Below are positions 7,477-15,385 of a stretch of 64,000 nt of DNA, piece after piece (within the stretch, counting starts at the first letter, position 1; each line of letters begins with the position of its first letter). The notes below the pieces were generated by a model. The model searched no databases, had not been told where the DNA came from, and worked only from the letters and a program-made list of their open reading frames with translations. This stretch comes from Massilia sp. NR 4-1 (GTDB taxonomy: Bacteria > Pseudomonadota > Gammaproteobacteria > Burkholderiales > Burkholderiaceae_D): NCBI RefSeq assembly GCF_001191005.1, contig NZ_CP012201.1:4154001-4218000 (forward strand). Reading direction: 5' to 3'. The position numbers were made by a program, and so were the translations under genes.

Positions 7477-8727
7477 TTACTGCGCTCCGACGGACGGCGC
7501 GCCGAAGTTGTTCTTGATGATCTGGTTCGAGCCTGGATTATTGTTGACCAGCGCAGTGCCGTTGCCGCGCATATCGTTGTTCGACAACATGACGTAATCC
7601 GCGCCCTTGCTGATCACCACGCCGGCGCCGGTATTGCCCGTGCCGCCGGCGCCCGCGCCGATCGTGGCGTCGGTGATGCGCACGCCGCTCGCGCCAGGAT
7701 TGAGCCAGGCGCCATGGGCATTTTGCACCAGCTCGCCGCCGACGATGGCCAGGTCGGACACCGCGCCGCCGGTGGTGATGCCGGAGCCGCCGCTCAGCAC
7801 CAGGTGCGGCGAGGTGAAGTGGATGCCCGACACCAGGCCCCTGCCATTGTTGACGATGTACACGCCGTCGCCGGCCGAGGAACCGGCCCAGACGCTGTCG
7901 AAACGCGAGCGCACCACGCTGCCGTCGCCGGTGGGCGCGATGCGGATGCCGTTGACGCCGGAATTATCGAAGAAGCAGTGGTGCACCCACAGGCTGTAGA
8001 CGCTGCCGGCATCGGTCACGCCAGGCGTGCCGAGGTGGGTATAAGGATCGACCAGCAAGCCGATGCCCTGCTGGATCACCGAGGTGTTGCTGATGATCAG
8101 GGCCGCCGAATTGCGCACGCGGATGCCGGCATAGGACACCTGCGGCTGCTGCGCGCCCATCAGCACATCGTCGATCATCTGGCTGTTGTCGCCGCCCTCG
8201 GCGCGGATGCGGATGGCGCCCGGCGCCCCGTCCTGGAAGCGGCCATGGCGGATGCGCGTCACGCTGCCGGTCATCAGGATGCCGTTATAGTCGCCGTCCA
8301 TATAGAAGTCCTCGACAAAGGATTCCTGGCCGTTCAGCAGCACATAGCTGCCGCCGGTCTGGGTCACGGCGGCATTGAACTTGAAGCCGCGGATGCCGGA
8401 GCCGGTGCCGTAGGTGGTAAACAAGGTGGCGTCGGAGCGGGTGGCGCGGATCACCGTCGCATGGCGGCCCGCGCCGACAATGACGCTGCCCTCCTGCAGC
8501 ACGCCGCCGCCGGCGTAGAGGCAGGTGCCGGCGGGAAAATGCAGCTGGCGGCCGGCCGTCGCGCTCAAGGCGTGGTTGATCGCGGCGGTATCGTCCGCCA
8601 CCCCATCGCATTTGACGCCATATGCGCTGGCCAAGGCGGCATCGCCCTTTTGTTGCCCCTGCGCGGCTGCGGGCAGGGTCGTCACGGCCAGCACCAGCAG
8701 CCCCAGCAATTTGCTGAAATTCTTCAC
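7477..8727 (-). CDS. Secreted right-handed parallel beta-helix protein
   Basis: A 416-residue exported protein. The start is a GTG at 8727, with GAGAGGAG eight bases upstream; an ATG 15 codons further out lacks a ribosome site. A Sec signal peptide (about 1-23, ending LPAAAQG) is followed by the N-terminal motif of pectate-lyase superfamily folds, DGVADDTAAINHAL. The rest is a run of irregular beta-helix rungs rich in Gly, Ser, Asn and Val. Proteins of this fold include polysaccharide lyases, glycosidases and phage-tailspike-like proteins. I cannot identify catalytic residues, so the substrate is unknown, although action on a polysaccharide is likely. It stands alone, between terminators. Confidence 0.82.
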   Translation of the reverse strand: MKNFSKLLGLLVLAVTTLPAAAQGQQKGDAALASAYGVKCDGVADDTAAINHALSATAGRQLHFPAGTCLYAGGGVLQEGSVIVGAGRHATVIRATRSDATLFTTYGTGSGIRGFKFNAAVTQTGGSYVLLNGQESFVEDFYMDGDYNGILMTGSVTRIRHGRFQDGAPGAIRIRAEGGDNSQMIDDVLMGAQQPQVSYAGIRVRNSAALIISNTSVIQQGIGLLVDPYTHLGTPGVTDAGSVYSLWVHHCFFDNSGVNGIRIAPTGDGSVVRSRFDSVWAGSSAGDGVYIVNNGRGLVSGIHFTSPHLVLSGGSGITTGGAVSDLAIVGGELVQNAHGAWLNPGASGVRITDATIGAGAGGTGNTGAGVVISKGADYVMLSNNDMRGNGTALVNNNPGSNQIIKNNFGAPSVGAQ

Positions 8728-8855
8728 AAACAAGCTCCTCTCGATTGATTGACGTTGACGGGCCGGCGCCATGCCTGAACGCCGGCCCGCACATCATTCT
8801 ATAGAGCAATATTGAGAGAAATATCACGCATAATCACCGGCGCGCCCTCACCTTC

Positions 8856-8880
8856 AAAAAAGGGAGCTTGCGCTCCCTTT
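8856..8880 (-). terminator. Intrinsic terminator of the M14 peptidase gene
   Basis: Read leftwards, AAAGGGAGC and GCTCCCTTT form a stem around a short loop, followed by six T. It begins three bases after the peptidase stop codon. Confidence 0.85.
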
Positions 8881-8883
8881 GGC

Positions 8884-10644
8884 TTAGTACTTGGCTGCGC
8901 TGCGGTAGACCGGGTACAGGTTGTAGCGCTCGTCCCAGGAGGCGTGGCGGCGGGCGAAGAAGTCGAGGCGGGCGCGCTGGCTCTTGGCGAAAGCCGGATC
9001 GCTGTCCAGCTTGGCCTGGTATGCGGCCGCCAGCGCCGGATCGGCGGCCAGCTGCTCGCGCGCCACCTCCTCCGCCACGTATTCTTCCATGTATTCCTTG
9101 CGCTCGAAGGCGATATTGAACCAGCCCCAGGCCAGCAGGGAATCGGCGCCCTGCGGCTCCAGCATGGTCATCACCAGGCGCGCCTTGGGCTGGGCGATGG
9201 GCACGAACAGCGAGCCGGCCGGCAGCGCGCGCGCTTCCTGCTGCCACGCGCCTTCCACTGTCAGCATCTGGCGGCCTTCCACCGATTGCGCGCCGAGACG
9301 GGTCTTCTCGGCGCGGAAGGTGTCCACCGCCGCCTGGTCGAGCGCCTTGTCCAGCACCTTGAAGCGGATGCCGTGCTGCTTCAGCTTCGCGCCCACCTGG
9401 GCGGCGTAGGCGGCCGGCACCAGATAGCCGCCGGCCGGCGCCTGGATCTGGAAGTCCGGCACCACCTCGTCGCGCAGCGGCACGGTCCACACCTGCGGCT
9501 TGCTTTCGTCGTAGCGCGTCATCGGGCCGCCCGAGATGTCGGACTGGCTGCGCACGTATTCATAGCCGGCGAACTCGATCATCTGCGTCTTGTCCGTGGT
9601 CTTGTAGCTGAGCGGGAAGCTGCTGCCGGCCATGGCGGCGGCGCGCGCGTCGGCCTGGCGCGCCTGCTGCTGCCATTCGGCGCCGTGGCGCGCCACCTGC
9701 TCCAGCATGGAGACGATGGTGTTGCGCGTGATGCGCACGCGGGTCGGATAGTCCTTCCACGAATGGGTTTCCACCAGCATCGCGAAGCGGTTACGCAGCG
9801 GGAAGTAGCCGGTCGAGAAGCGCGGCGTGGACATGCTGTCGACAAAGCCCGACTGCGGCTCGTCGGTCTTGTGGAACGAAATATAGTAGTGCTTGGGATC
9901 GGAACCCTGGGCTTTCAGGTCGGCCATCACATTATTGCGCAGCACCGTGCCGGACTGCATCAGCTGCGCATCGCCGCCATGCACCGGCTCCACCTGGATC
10001 GAGACGTCGGGCTGGAACTTGGCGCCATCGGTCACGTGCAGATCGACATAGGCCAGCGGATCCCATTCGTTGACCAGGGCCAGCATGGCCTGCATTTCCG
10101 GCGCGTCGGCCTTCACGTAATCGCGGTTCAGGTTGTAGTTCTGGGCCGTGACGCGCCAGCCCATGGCCTCCGGGCCGCGCTGGTTGGGACGGTTCCACTT
10201 GCCGAAGCGCTCGTGGCCGTCGACGTTAAACACCGGCACGAAGAGCAGCACCTGCTTGTCCAGCGCACCCGGCGCGGCCTTGCCGTCCAGCGCCTCGCGC
10301 AGCGCCAGGAAGCCGGCATCCTTGCCGTCGATCTCGCCGGCGTGGATGCCGCCCTGCACCAGCAGCACCGGCAGCTTGCGCTGCGCCGCCGCCTTCGCCG
10401 TCAGCGCGCCGCTGCGCGACACCGCCAGCGCCAGCATGGGGCGGCCTTCCGGCGTCGTGCCGAAGCTGAAGCAGCGCACCGCCTGCGGATACGCTTTCTG
10501 GAAAGCGGCGCACAGCTGCTCGACTTCGGCATAGCGGCCGGTGGCCTGGAAGCCGGAGCGCTCGGACACGGTGCTCAGACCGGGGGCGGCGTGGGACAGG
10601 GGAAAGGCAGTCAGCAAGGCAAGCAGCAAGGCGGGACGTATCAT
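8884..10644 (-). CDS. Exported zinc carboxypeptidase, M14 family
   Basis: A 586-residue protein with a signal peptide (1-19, ending LSHAAP) followed by an M14 peptidase domain. Zinc ligands are His101 and Glu104 in GGIHAGEIDG and His203 in VDLHVTD. The catalytic Glu is Glu292 in LVETHSW, and the substrate-pocket segment NYNLNRDYVK is present. M14 enzymes remove C-terminal residues from peptides. Residues from about 350 to the end form an extra C-terminal region common to large bacterial M14 proteins. The start is the ATG at 10644, with CCGGAG upstream; the open frame runs further out but enters the promoter and the next gene. It lies downstream of an S41 protease and a TonB receptor. Confidence 0.9.
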   Translation of the reverse strand: MIRPALLLALLTAFPLSHAAPGLSTVSERSGFQATGRYAEVEQLCAAFQKAYPQAVRCFSFGTTPEGRPMLALAVSRSGALTAKAAAQRKLPVLLVQGGIHAGEIDGKDAGFLALREALDGKAAPGALDKQVLLFVPVFNVDGHERFGKWNRPNQRGPEAMGWRVTAQNYNLNRDYVKADAPEMQAMLALVNEWDPLAYVDLHVTDGAKFQPDVSIQVEPVHGGDAQLMQSGTVLRNNVMADLKAQGSDPKHYYISFHKTDEPQSGFVDSMSTPRFSTGYFPLRNRFAMLVETHSWKDYPTRVRITRNTIVSMLEQVARHGAEWQQQARQADARAAAMAGSSFPLSYKTTDKTQMIEFAGYEYVRSQSDISGGPMTRYDESKPQVWTVPLRDEVVPDFQIQAPAGGYLVPAAYAAQVGAKLKQHGIRFKVLDKALDQAAVDTFRAEKTRLGAQSVEGRQMLTVEGAWQQEARALPAGSLFVPIAQPKARLVMTMLEPQGADSLLAWGWFNIAFERKEYMEEYVAEEVAREQLAADPALAAAYQAKLDSDPAFAKSQRARLDFFARRHASWDERYNLYPVYRSAAKY

Positions 10645-10684
10645 CGGCAGGCTCCGGCAAAAGTTAGCATGGACTAAGAACGGC

Positions 10685-10718
10685 GCTGGCCCCGGCGTTT
10701 GACGACGACGGGGCCAGC
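10685..10718 (-). other. Stable hairpin in the 5' leader of the M14 peptidase mRNA
   Basis: A 9-bp perfect stem (GCTGGCCCC / GGGGCCAGC) lies between the predicted promoter and the ribosome site. The T-rich tail of a terminator is missing, so a role in mRNA stability or translation control is possible. Confidence 0.45.
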
Positions 10719-10728
10719 GGGCGAATCC

Positions 10729-10756
10729 ATTATAGAGCGCTTCTTGCTGAATGTAA
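10729..10756 (-). promoter_or_regulatory. Promoter of the M14 peptidase gene
   Basis: Read leftwards, TTACAT (10751-10756) and a consensus TATAAT (10729-10734) are 16 bases apart, about 85 bases upstream of the ATG. Confidence 0.6.
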
Positions 10757-10771
10757 GTTACCGCGCAGCGC

Positions 10772-12316
10772 TTATTGCGGCGGTGTGTAGATCGAGATTT
10801 CGCTGCCCTCGGGCCGCACCGGCAACATGGCCGGTGGCGGCGCGGCCTGCGCGCGCTGGCGCGCCTGCGGCGCCGGACAACTGCCGTGCGCGCGGTAATG
10901 CAAGGCCGCCGCCAATTGGGCTTCCTGCGGATCGCCCAGCTCGCGGCTGAAATCGTCGGCCACCTGGCAGGTTGGCGCGAAGCCGTCGCTGTAGTCGCCA
11001 AAGCCCTTGCTGTTGATGCCCCGGTACTGGATCGCGAAATACGTCGTGCCGCAATTCGGCGTCGGCAAAAAGGCATAAGGCTTGCCGCAGGTCTGGCCGC
11101 CGATCAGCGTCACCGCGACATCGGCGCCGCGCAAGCCGTTGATGACCGATTCGCTGGCCGAGCAGGTGCCCGGCCCGGTCAGGATGGTGACGCGCTTCAG
11201 GCCCAGGGTCGGCAGGGGCTGGCCGAGCGGCGCCGGCTTGGGCGCGGGCAGGCCCACGGTCTTGCGCAGGAAGTCGAGCGGCTTGTCGACCTTGGTCTTG
11301 TCGTTGGGCAGGGTCTGTTCGAAGAAATGGCCCGCCGTGTTTTCCGGGCCGGCGATCATATACGCCAGCTGGCTGGCGAGCGTCAGCAGGCCGCCGCCGT
11401 TATAGCGCAGGTCCAGCACCAGATCGCCGACGGCGGCCGCTTTCAGCGCGGCGAAGGCCTCCACCAGCGGCCGCTCGGCCACGGCATTGTGCTTGTCGAA
11501 GCTCAGATAACCCACTTTGCCGTCCGGCGTATCCAGCACCCGCACCGCCTGCACCGGCGCCATATCGACCTTGGCCGACTGCAGCGTGACGCGCAGTTCC
11601 ACGCCGGCGCGCGCCAGCGTCAGCGCATGCGGCTCGCGCTCGGCGCGCGGGAACAGGCCGGCATTCAGCAGGGCCACGGTGGCGGCGTCGGCGCCGTGCA
11701 CGAAGTCATGGCCATCGACGGCCAGCAATTGGTCGCCGCGGCGCAAGCCGGCCAAGGCCGCGGCCGATCCCGGCAGCACCGTCGTGATGCGCCAGGTGCG
11801 CGGAAGCGCCGGCTCGGCATTGCGCGCCCAGGCCAGGCCATAGCCCAGCTCCACGCCGCGCGCCATCTCGTCCCAGGTGGCGCTCGGATAGCTGAAGTGG
11901 TAGCGGTCCTTGGGCCGGCCGGAAGCGCTCAGCAGCGGGGTTTTCAGCACATTGAACAAGTCCACCGGCGCGCCGAAGGCGGCCGGATCGGGCTTCGGCA
12001 CTTCCTTGTACCAGAGATAGGTGTCGTCGATCCACAGCCGCACCCAGGTCTTCTCGTCGCCCAGCGTGCCTTGGCGCTCGGCGCTGCCGGCGCGCGGCGC
12101 CACGCAGGCATGCTGGTAGTCGAGCGAATTGGGCGGCCGCACGGGCGGCGGCGGATCGACGGGCGGGGGATTGACCGGCGGCGGGGTGACGGGCGGCGGC
12201 GTCACCGGCGGCGGATCGACCGGCAGCGGCGTACCGGAAGACGAACCGCCGCCGCAGCCGGCCAGCAAGGCCAGCGCGGCGGCGCTCAGAACTGCGGTGG
12301 GGGCGGGTTTCAGCAT
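10772..12316 (-). CDS. S41-family (tail-specific) protease, lipoprotein with PDZ domain
   Basis: A 514-residue protein. A lipoprotein signal ends in LLAGC, with lipidated Cys21. A Pro-rich linker (about 30-62) of repeated PPV-T/N/D units follows, then an N-terminal helical region, a PDZ domain (about 178-245) and an S41 catalytic domain (about 265-450). The Ser/Lys dyad of the family maps to Ser386 in GTCSASES and Lys412 in GQTCGKPY. Such proteases cleave proteins near their C-termini in the periplasm. The tail after about residue 480 is Ala/Pro-rich. The ATG is only six bases from a TATAAT box, so the mRNA may have little or no leader. Confidence 0.9.
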   Translation of the reverse strand: MLKPAPTAVLSAAALALLAGCGGGSSSGTPLPVDPPPVTPPPVTPPPVNPPPVDPPPPVRPPNSLDYQHACVAPRAGSAERQGTLGDEKTWVRLWIDDTYLWYKEVPKPDPAAFGAPVDLFNVLKTPLLSASGRPKDRYHFSYPSATWDEMARGVELGYGLAWARNAEPALPRTWRITTVLPGSAAALAGLRRGDQLLAVDGHDFVHGADAATVALLNAGLFPRAEREPHALTLARAGVELRVTLQSAKVDMAPVQAVRVLDTPDGKVGYLSFDKHNAVAERPLVEAFAALKAAAVGDLVLDLRYNGGGLLTLASQLAYMIAGPENTAGHFFEQTLPNDKTKVDKPLDFLRKTVGLPAPKPAPLGQPLPTLGLKRVTILTGPGTCSASESVINGLRGADVAVTLIGGQTCGKPYAFLPTPNCGTTYFAIQYRGINSKGFGDYSDGFAPTCQVADDFSRELGDPQEAQLAAALHYRAHGSCPAPQARQRAQAAPPPAMLPVRPEGSEISIYTPPQ

Positions 12317-12322
12317 GCGCCG

Positions 12323-12328
12323 ATTATA
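12323..12328 (-). promoter_or_regulatory. -10 box directly before the S41 protease start
   Basis: A perfect TATAAT read leftwards ends six bases before the ATG at 12316. No good -35 is visible. The transcript would start at or very near the start codon. Confidence 0.45.
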
Positions 12329-12367
12329 GTGGCCTTTGTCCGGCCCGGCGCCTGCGGAAAACTCTTG

Positions 12368-15100
12368 TTACGAGCCGAAGTGGTAGTTCAGCTCGACCCA
12401 GCCGGCGCGTCCGGCCGGGCTGTAGCTGCCGATCGGGTAGTACGGCCAGCCGCCCGTGGTGTCATGCTTGACGCGGTTCAGCAGATTGTTGACCACCAGC
12501 GAGAGCGTGGTGCGCTTGTTCAGCTGGTACACGACGCTGCCGTTGAGCAGGGTGGTCGGGGTCAGATAGCCCTTGCCGTTGGACTGGGGAATCTTGCCGT
12601 AATAGCTGGCGGCCAGGGTGCTGGACCAGTCGCCGATATTCCAGCTGACACTGAGCTTGCCCTTGTCGCGCCAGTCGGTGCTGTCCATCGAATTCAGCTC
12701 GTCTTCCAGCTCGTCGCCGGCAAACTGGCGCGAACGCTTGGTCAGCACTTTCGAATAGCTGGCGTTCCACAGGAAGTTGCCCAGGCTCGCCGTGCGCAGC
12801 GCGTACTTGGCGGCCAGGTCGATGCCGCTGGTGCTTTCATGCGCGGCATTGATCGGGTTGACGCGGATCGAGTTCACTTCGTTCGGCTTGTTCAGGGCAG
12901 TGGCCGGATTGCGCGTGATGCGGCTGTACACATCGAGGCAGGTCGGCGACTTCGGATCGAGCTTGCCGGTGCCGCAGCGCGCTTCGTCGCGCAGCAGGGC
13001 GTCCGAGCTCAGGTTGGTGACCTGGTCGTCGATCTTGATATTGTAGTAGTCGAGCGAAACGTCGAAGCTGGTGCTGGGCGACCAGACCACGCCGGCGCCA
13101 TAGGAGGTGCCGCGCTCCGATTTCAGCTCCTTGCTGCCGATCTGCACATAGTCGAAGCCGGGCGACCTGTTGGCATACTCGCACTTGTCGAGTTCCTGGC
13201 CGGCCTGGGCGCAGCGCAGGTAGTCGGTGCTGGACGAGTAGTAGCCGGTGCCGCGCGCCTTGTAGATATAGTTCATATCCGGGGCGCGGAAGCTGGTGGC
13301 GTAATTCCCGCGCAACAGCAGCTGCTCGGCCGGACGGAATTCCAGGCCGGTGTTGTAGGTGAACTTGCCGTCGTTGCGGCCGGCGAAGCTGTAGCGGTCG
13401 TAACGGCCGGCCAGGGTCGCGGTCAGCTGCTTGAGCAGCGGCACGCTGACTTCGGCGCCCAGCGCATAGCGGTTGCGGGTGCCGGCCGTGATATCGACCT
13501 TGGAGGTGCTGTTGTAGATGCCGTCGTTGCCGGCCAGGTCAGGCGTGTTGCTGAAACCCTGGCGCCCCACTTCGGCCACGGTGGCCACGCGCAGCGGGCC
13601 GGCCGGCAGCTGCCACACTTCGCCGTTGGCGGTCACGCTCAGGGTATTGGTCCAGGATTCGTCCTTGGCGATGGACAGGCCGGTGATGGTGTCGAATTCG
13701 GCCGGCGTCAGGCGCTTGGTCAGGCGCGCCTGGTCCGGCGCGTAGATCGAGACGCCGCTCTTGTCCACGCCCAGTTTCGGACCGAGGAAGAAGCTGTCGA
13801 TATTGGCCAGGGCGCGCGGCGTCTGGGAGCGGCTGCGGTACAGCGAGCCGCTGTAGGACGCCTCATAGTCCCAGCTGGTGCCGGTGATGTGGCCGCGCGA
13901 ACCCAGGCTCACGCTGAAGGCCTTGTCGGTCCAGTTGCGGTTGTAGCGGTTGGCGCCGCCGATTTCTTCCGGCGCGATGTATTTGTTCCAGGCTTCGTAC
14001 GCGCCGGTGTTCTGGTTCAGGAAGTAGCTGCCATTGGTGGACGCCGAGGTCCAGCTTGGGCCGCGCGTATTGTTGTAGGTGTCGTTCCCGCCCAGCAGCA
14101 CATCGGCAAACAGGGTGTGGTTGTCGTTGAGCGCATAGGTGGCGCTGCCGAAAGCGTTCTTGCTGCGGTTGCCGGTCTGGGTGGTCCACCAGGTCGGTCC
14201 CACATTCTGGCTGGTGCAGTTGCTGCCGCCCTTGGCCGGCGTCTTCACCACGCTGCCGTAGTACAGGTCGCCCAATTGGCTGCAGGCGTCGCCCAGGTCC
14301 AGATAGTTTTTGGTTTTCACGTCGCGCCGGCCCAGGATCACGGTCGGCGTGGCGCTCGGACGGGTGGCCATGAAGTCACGGTCGCGGCTCCACAGCGGGT
14401 CGCGGTCGCTCAGCTCGATGGCGAACAGGGTGTTCAGCGCGCCCTCGCTATGGCCGCCGGTGAACTGCAGGCGGCGGTTGGCGCCGCCGCCGCGCGACAG
14501 GCCTCCCAGTTTCAAGTTGACGTCGAAGCCTTCGGCCTGGCGTTTCAGGATCACGTTGACCACGCCGGCAATCGCGTCCGAGCCGTAAATGGCGGAAGCG
14601 CCGCCGGTCAGGATCTCGATGCGGTCGACGATGGCCGACGGGATGTTCGCCAGATTGGTGAAGTTGACCGTGCCGCCATACGCAATCGGAAAGTCGGCCA
14701 GGCGGCGGCCGTTCAGCAGCACCAGGGTGTGGTTCGGTCCCATGCCGCGCAGGCTGATGGTGGTGGCCGAAGGCGTGAAGGTATTGCCGAAGTCCTCGCC
14801 CTGCACGAAGCCGCTGTTCTGGTTCAGGTTGGTCAAGGCGTCGAACACATTCTTGTAGCCCTGCTTGGTCAGGTCGGCATTGGTAATGACGGTGACGGCG
14901 CTCGGTCCTTCCAGCGTGGCGCGCGGAATGCGCGAACCGGTGACCAGCACTTTTTCCGGCGCGCCCTTGTCGGCATCGGCCGCGGCGGCCGCAGCGGCGG
15001 CGGTATCTGGCGTTTCGGACTGCGCCAGCAAAGGCACACTGCACAGGACGGCCAGCAGGGCGGCTGGCAGCGTTTTCAATTGGAGGTTAGTAGTCTTCAT
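12368..15100 (-). CDS. TonB-dependent outer membrane receptor
   Basis: A 910-residue receptor. The signal peptide (about 1-27, ending LLAQS) is followed by an Ala-rich linker and a TonB-box-like EKVLVTG. The plug domain (about 50-170) contains VTVITNADL, SLRGMGPNHTLVLLNGRR and the IEILTGGASAIYGSDA signature. A beta-barrel of about 22 strands follows, ending in a C-terminal aromatic pattern (ELNYHFGS). Receptors of this subgroup with the NGRR motif usually import glycans, peptides or other large substrates rather than classical siderophores. The nearby peptidases fit a peptide substrate, but this is inference. An additional ATG 11 bases upstream starts a four-codon frame that ends on the receptor start. 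Confidence 0.93.
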   Translation of the reverse strand: MKTTNLQLKTLPAALLAVLCSVPLLAQSETPDTAAAAAAAADADKGAPEKVLVTGSRIPRATLEGPSAVTVITNADLTKQGYKNVFDALTNLNQNSGFVQGEDFGNTFTPSATTISLRGMGPNHTLVLLNGRRLADFPIAYGGTVNFTNLANIPSAIVDRIEILTGGASAIYGSDAIAGVVNVILKRQAEGFDVNLKLGGLSRGGGANRRLQFTGGHSEGALNTLFAIELSDRDPLWSRDRDFMATRPSATPTVILGRRDVKTKNYLDLGDACSQLGDLYYGSVVKTPAKGGSNCTSQNVGPTWWTTQTGNRSKNAFGSATYALNDNHTLFADVLLGGNDTYNNTRGPSWTSASTNGSYFLNQNTGAYEAWNKYIAPEEIGGANRYNRNWTDKAFSVSLGSRGHITGTSWDYEASYSGSLYRSRSQTPRALANIDSFFLGPKLGVDKSGVSIYAPDQARLTKRLTPAEFDTITGLSIAKDESWTNTLSVTANGEVWQLPAGPLRVATVAEVGRQGFSNTPDLAGNDGIYNSTSKVDITAGTRNRYALGAEVSVPLLKQLTATLAGRYDRYSFAGRNDGKFTYNTGLEFRPAEQLLLRGNYATSFRAPDMNYIYKARGTGYYSSSTDYLRCAQAGQELDKCEYANRSPGFDYVQIGSKELKSERGTSYGAGVVWSPSTSFDVSLDYYNIKIDDQVTNLSSDALLRDEARCGTGKLDPKSPTCLDVYSRITRNPATALNKPNEVNSIRVNPINAAHESTSGIDLAAKYALRTASLGNFLWNASYSKVLTKRSRQFAGDELEDELNSMDSTDWRDKGKLSVSWNIGDWSSTLAASYYGKIPQSNGKGYLTPTTLLNGSVVYQLNKRTTLSLVVNNLLNRVKHDTTGGWPYYPIGSYSPAGRAGWVELNYHFGS

Positions 15101-15302
15101 GAAGTCTTCATAGTCGTGGAGAGCCTGAACGTTAACAAAAGACTTTCATTCAGGGAACGAATGGTTTTACGCATCCATATGCGGCAAACGTGATAGCAAG
15201 ACAAAAGACAGGGCGCCAGCGCATATTAGCAAAAATCATATATTGATATGCAATAAACTTATTTCATTAATGCAAAAAAGCAACGGCGGCGGGCAATGAA
15301 AA
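15101..15302 (-). promoter_or_regulatory. AT-rich upstream region of the TonB receptor gene
   Basis: About 200 bases between the receptor and the terminator of the next gene. The part at 15200-15290 is unusually AT-rich for this genome and contains many TTGCAT and TATATG-like sequences on the leftward strand, so several promoters are possible. I cannot choose one with confidence. No coding sequence is seen. Confidence 0.4.
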
Positions 15303-15335
15303 ACGCCCCGGCGCAGCATGGGCTGGCCGGGGCGT
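15298..15335 (-). terminator. Intrinsic terminator after the indolepyruvate oxidoreductase gene
   Basis: Read leftwards, ACGCCCCGGC pairs with GCCGGGGCGT (stem of 10 bp, 13-base loop) and is followed by TTTTT. It lies about 50 bases after the stop codon. Confidence 0.8.
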
Positions 15336-15385
15336 CCGCGTGGCAGGCGCCACGGGTGGGGCGCGCCGCGGGCGGCGCGGGGGGA

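Noticed and set aside
8812..10677. A rightward open frame of 621 codons
   Set aside because: Antisense to the M14 peptidase gene, with the same composition bias as other shadows.
12130..12235. Repeat array in the S41 gene as a CRISPR-like or mobile repeat
   Set aside because: It is a low-complexity coding stretch for a Pro-rich linker with irregular units.
10775..15193. A rightward open frame of 1472 codons
   Set aside because: It is the antisense shadow of the S41 protease and TonB receptor genes, a result of high GC at third codon positions. It has no domain, a biased composition (Gly, Arg, Ala, His), and no ribosome site.
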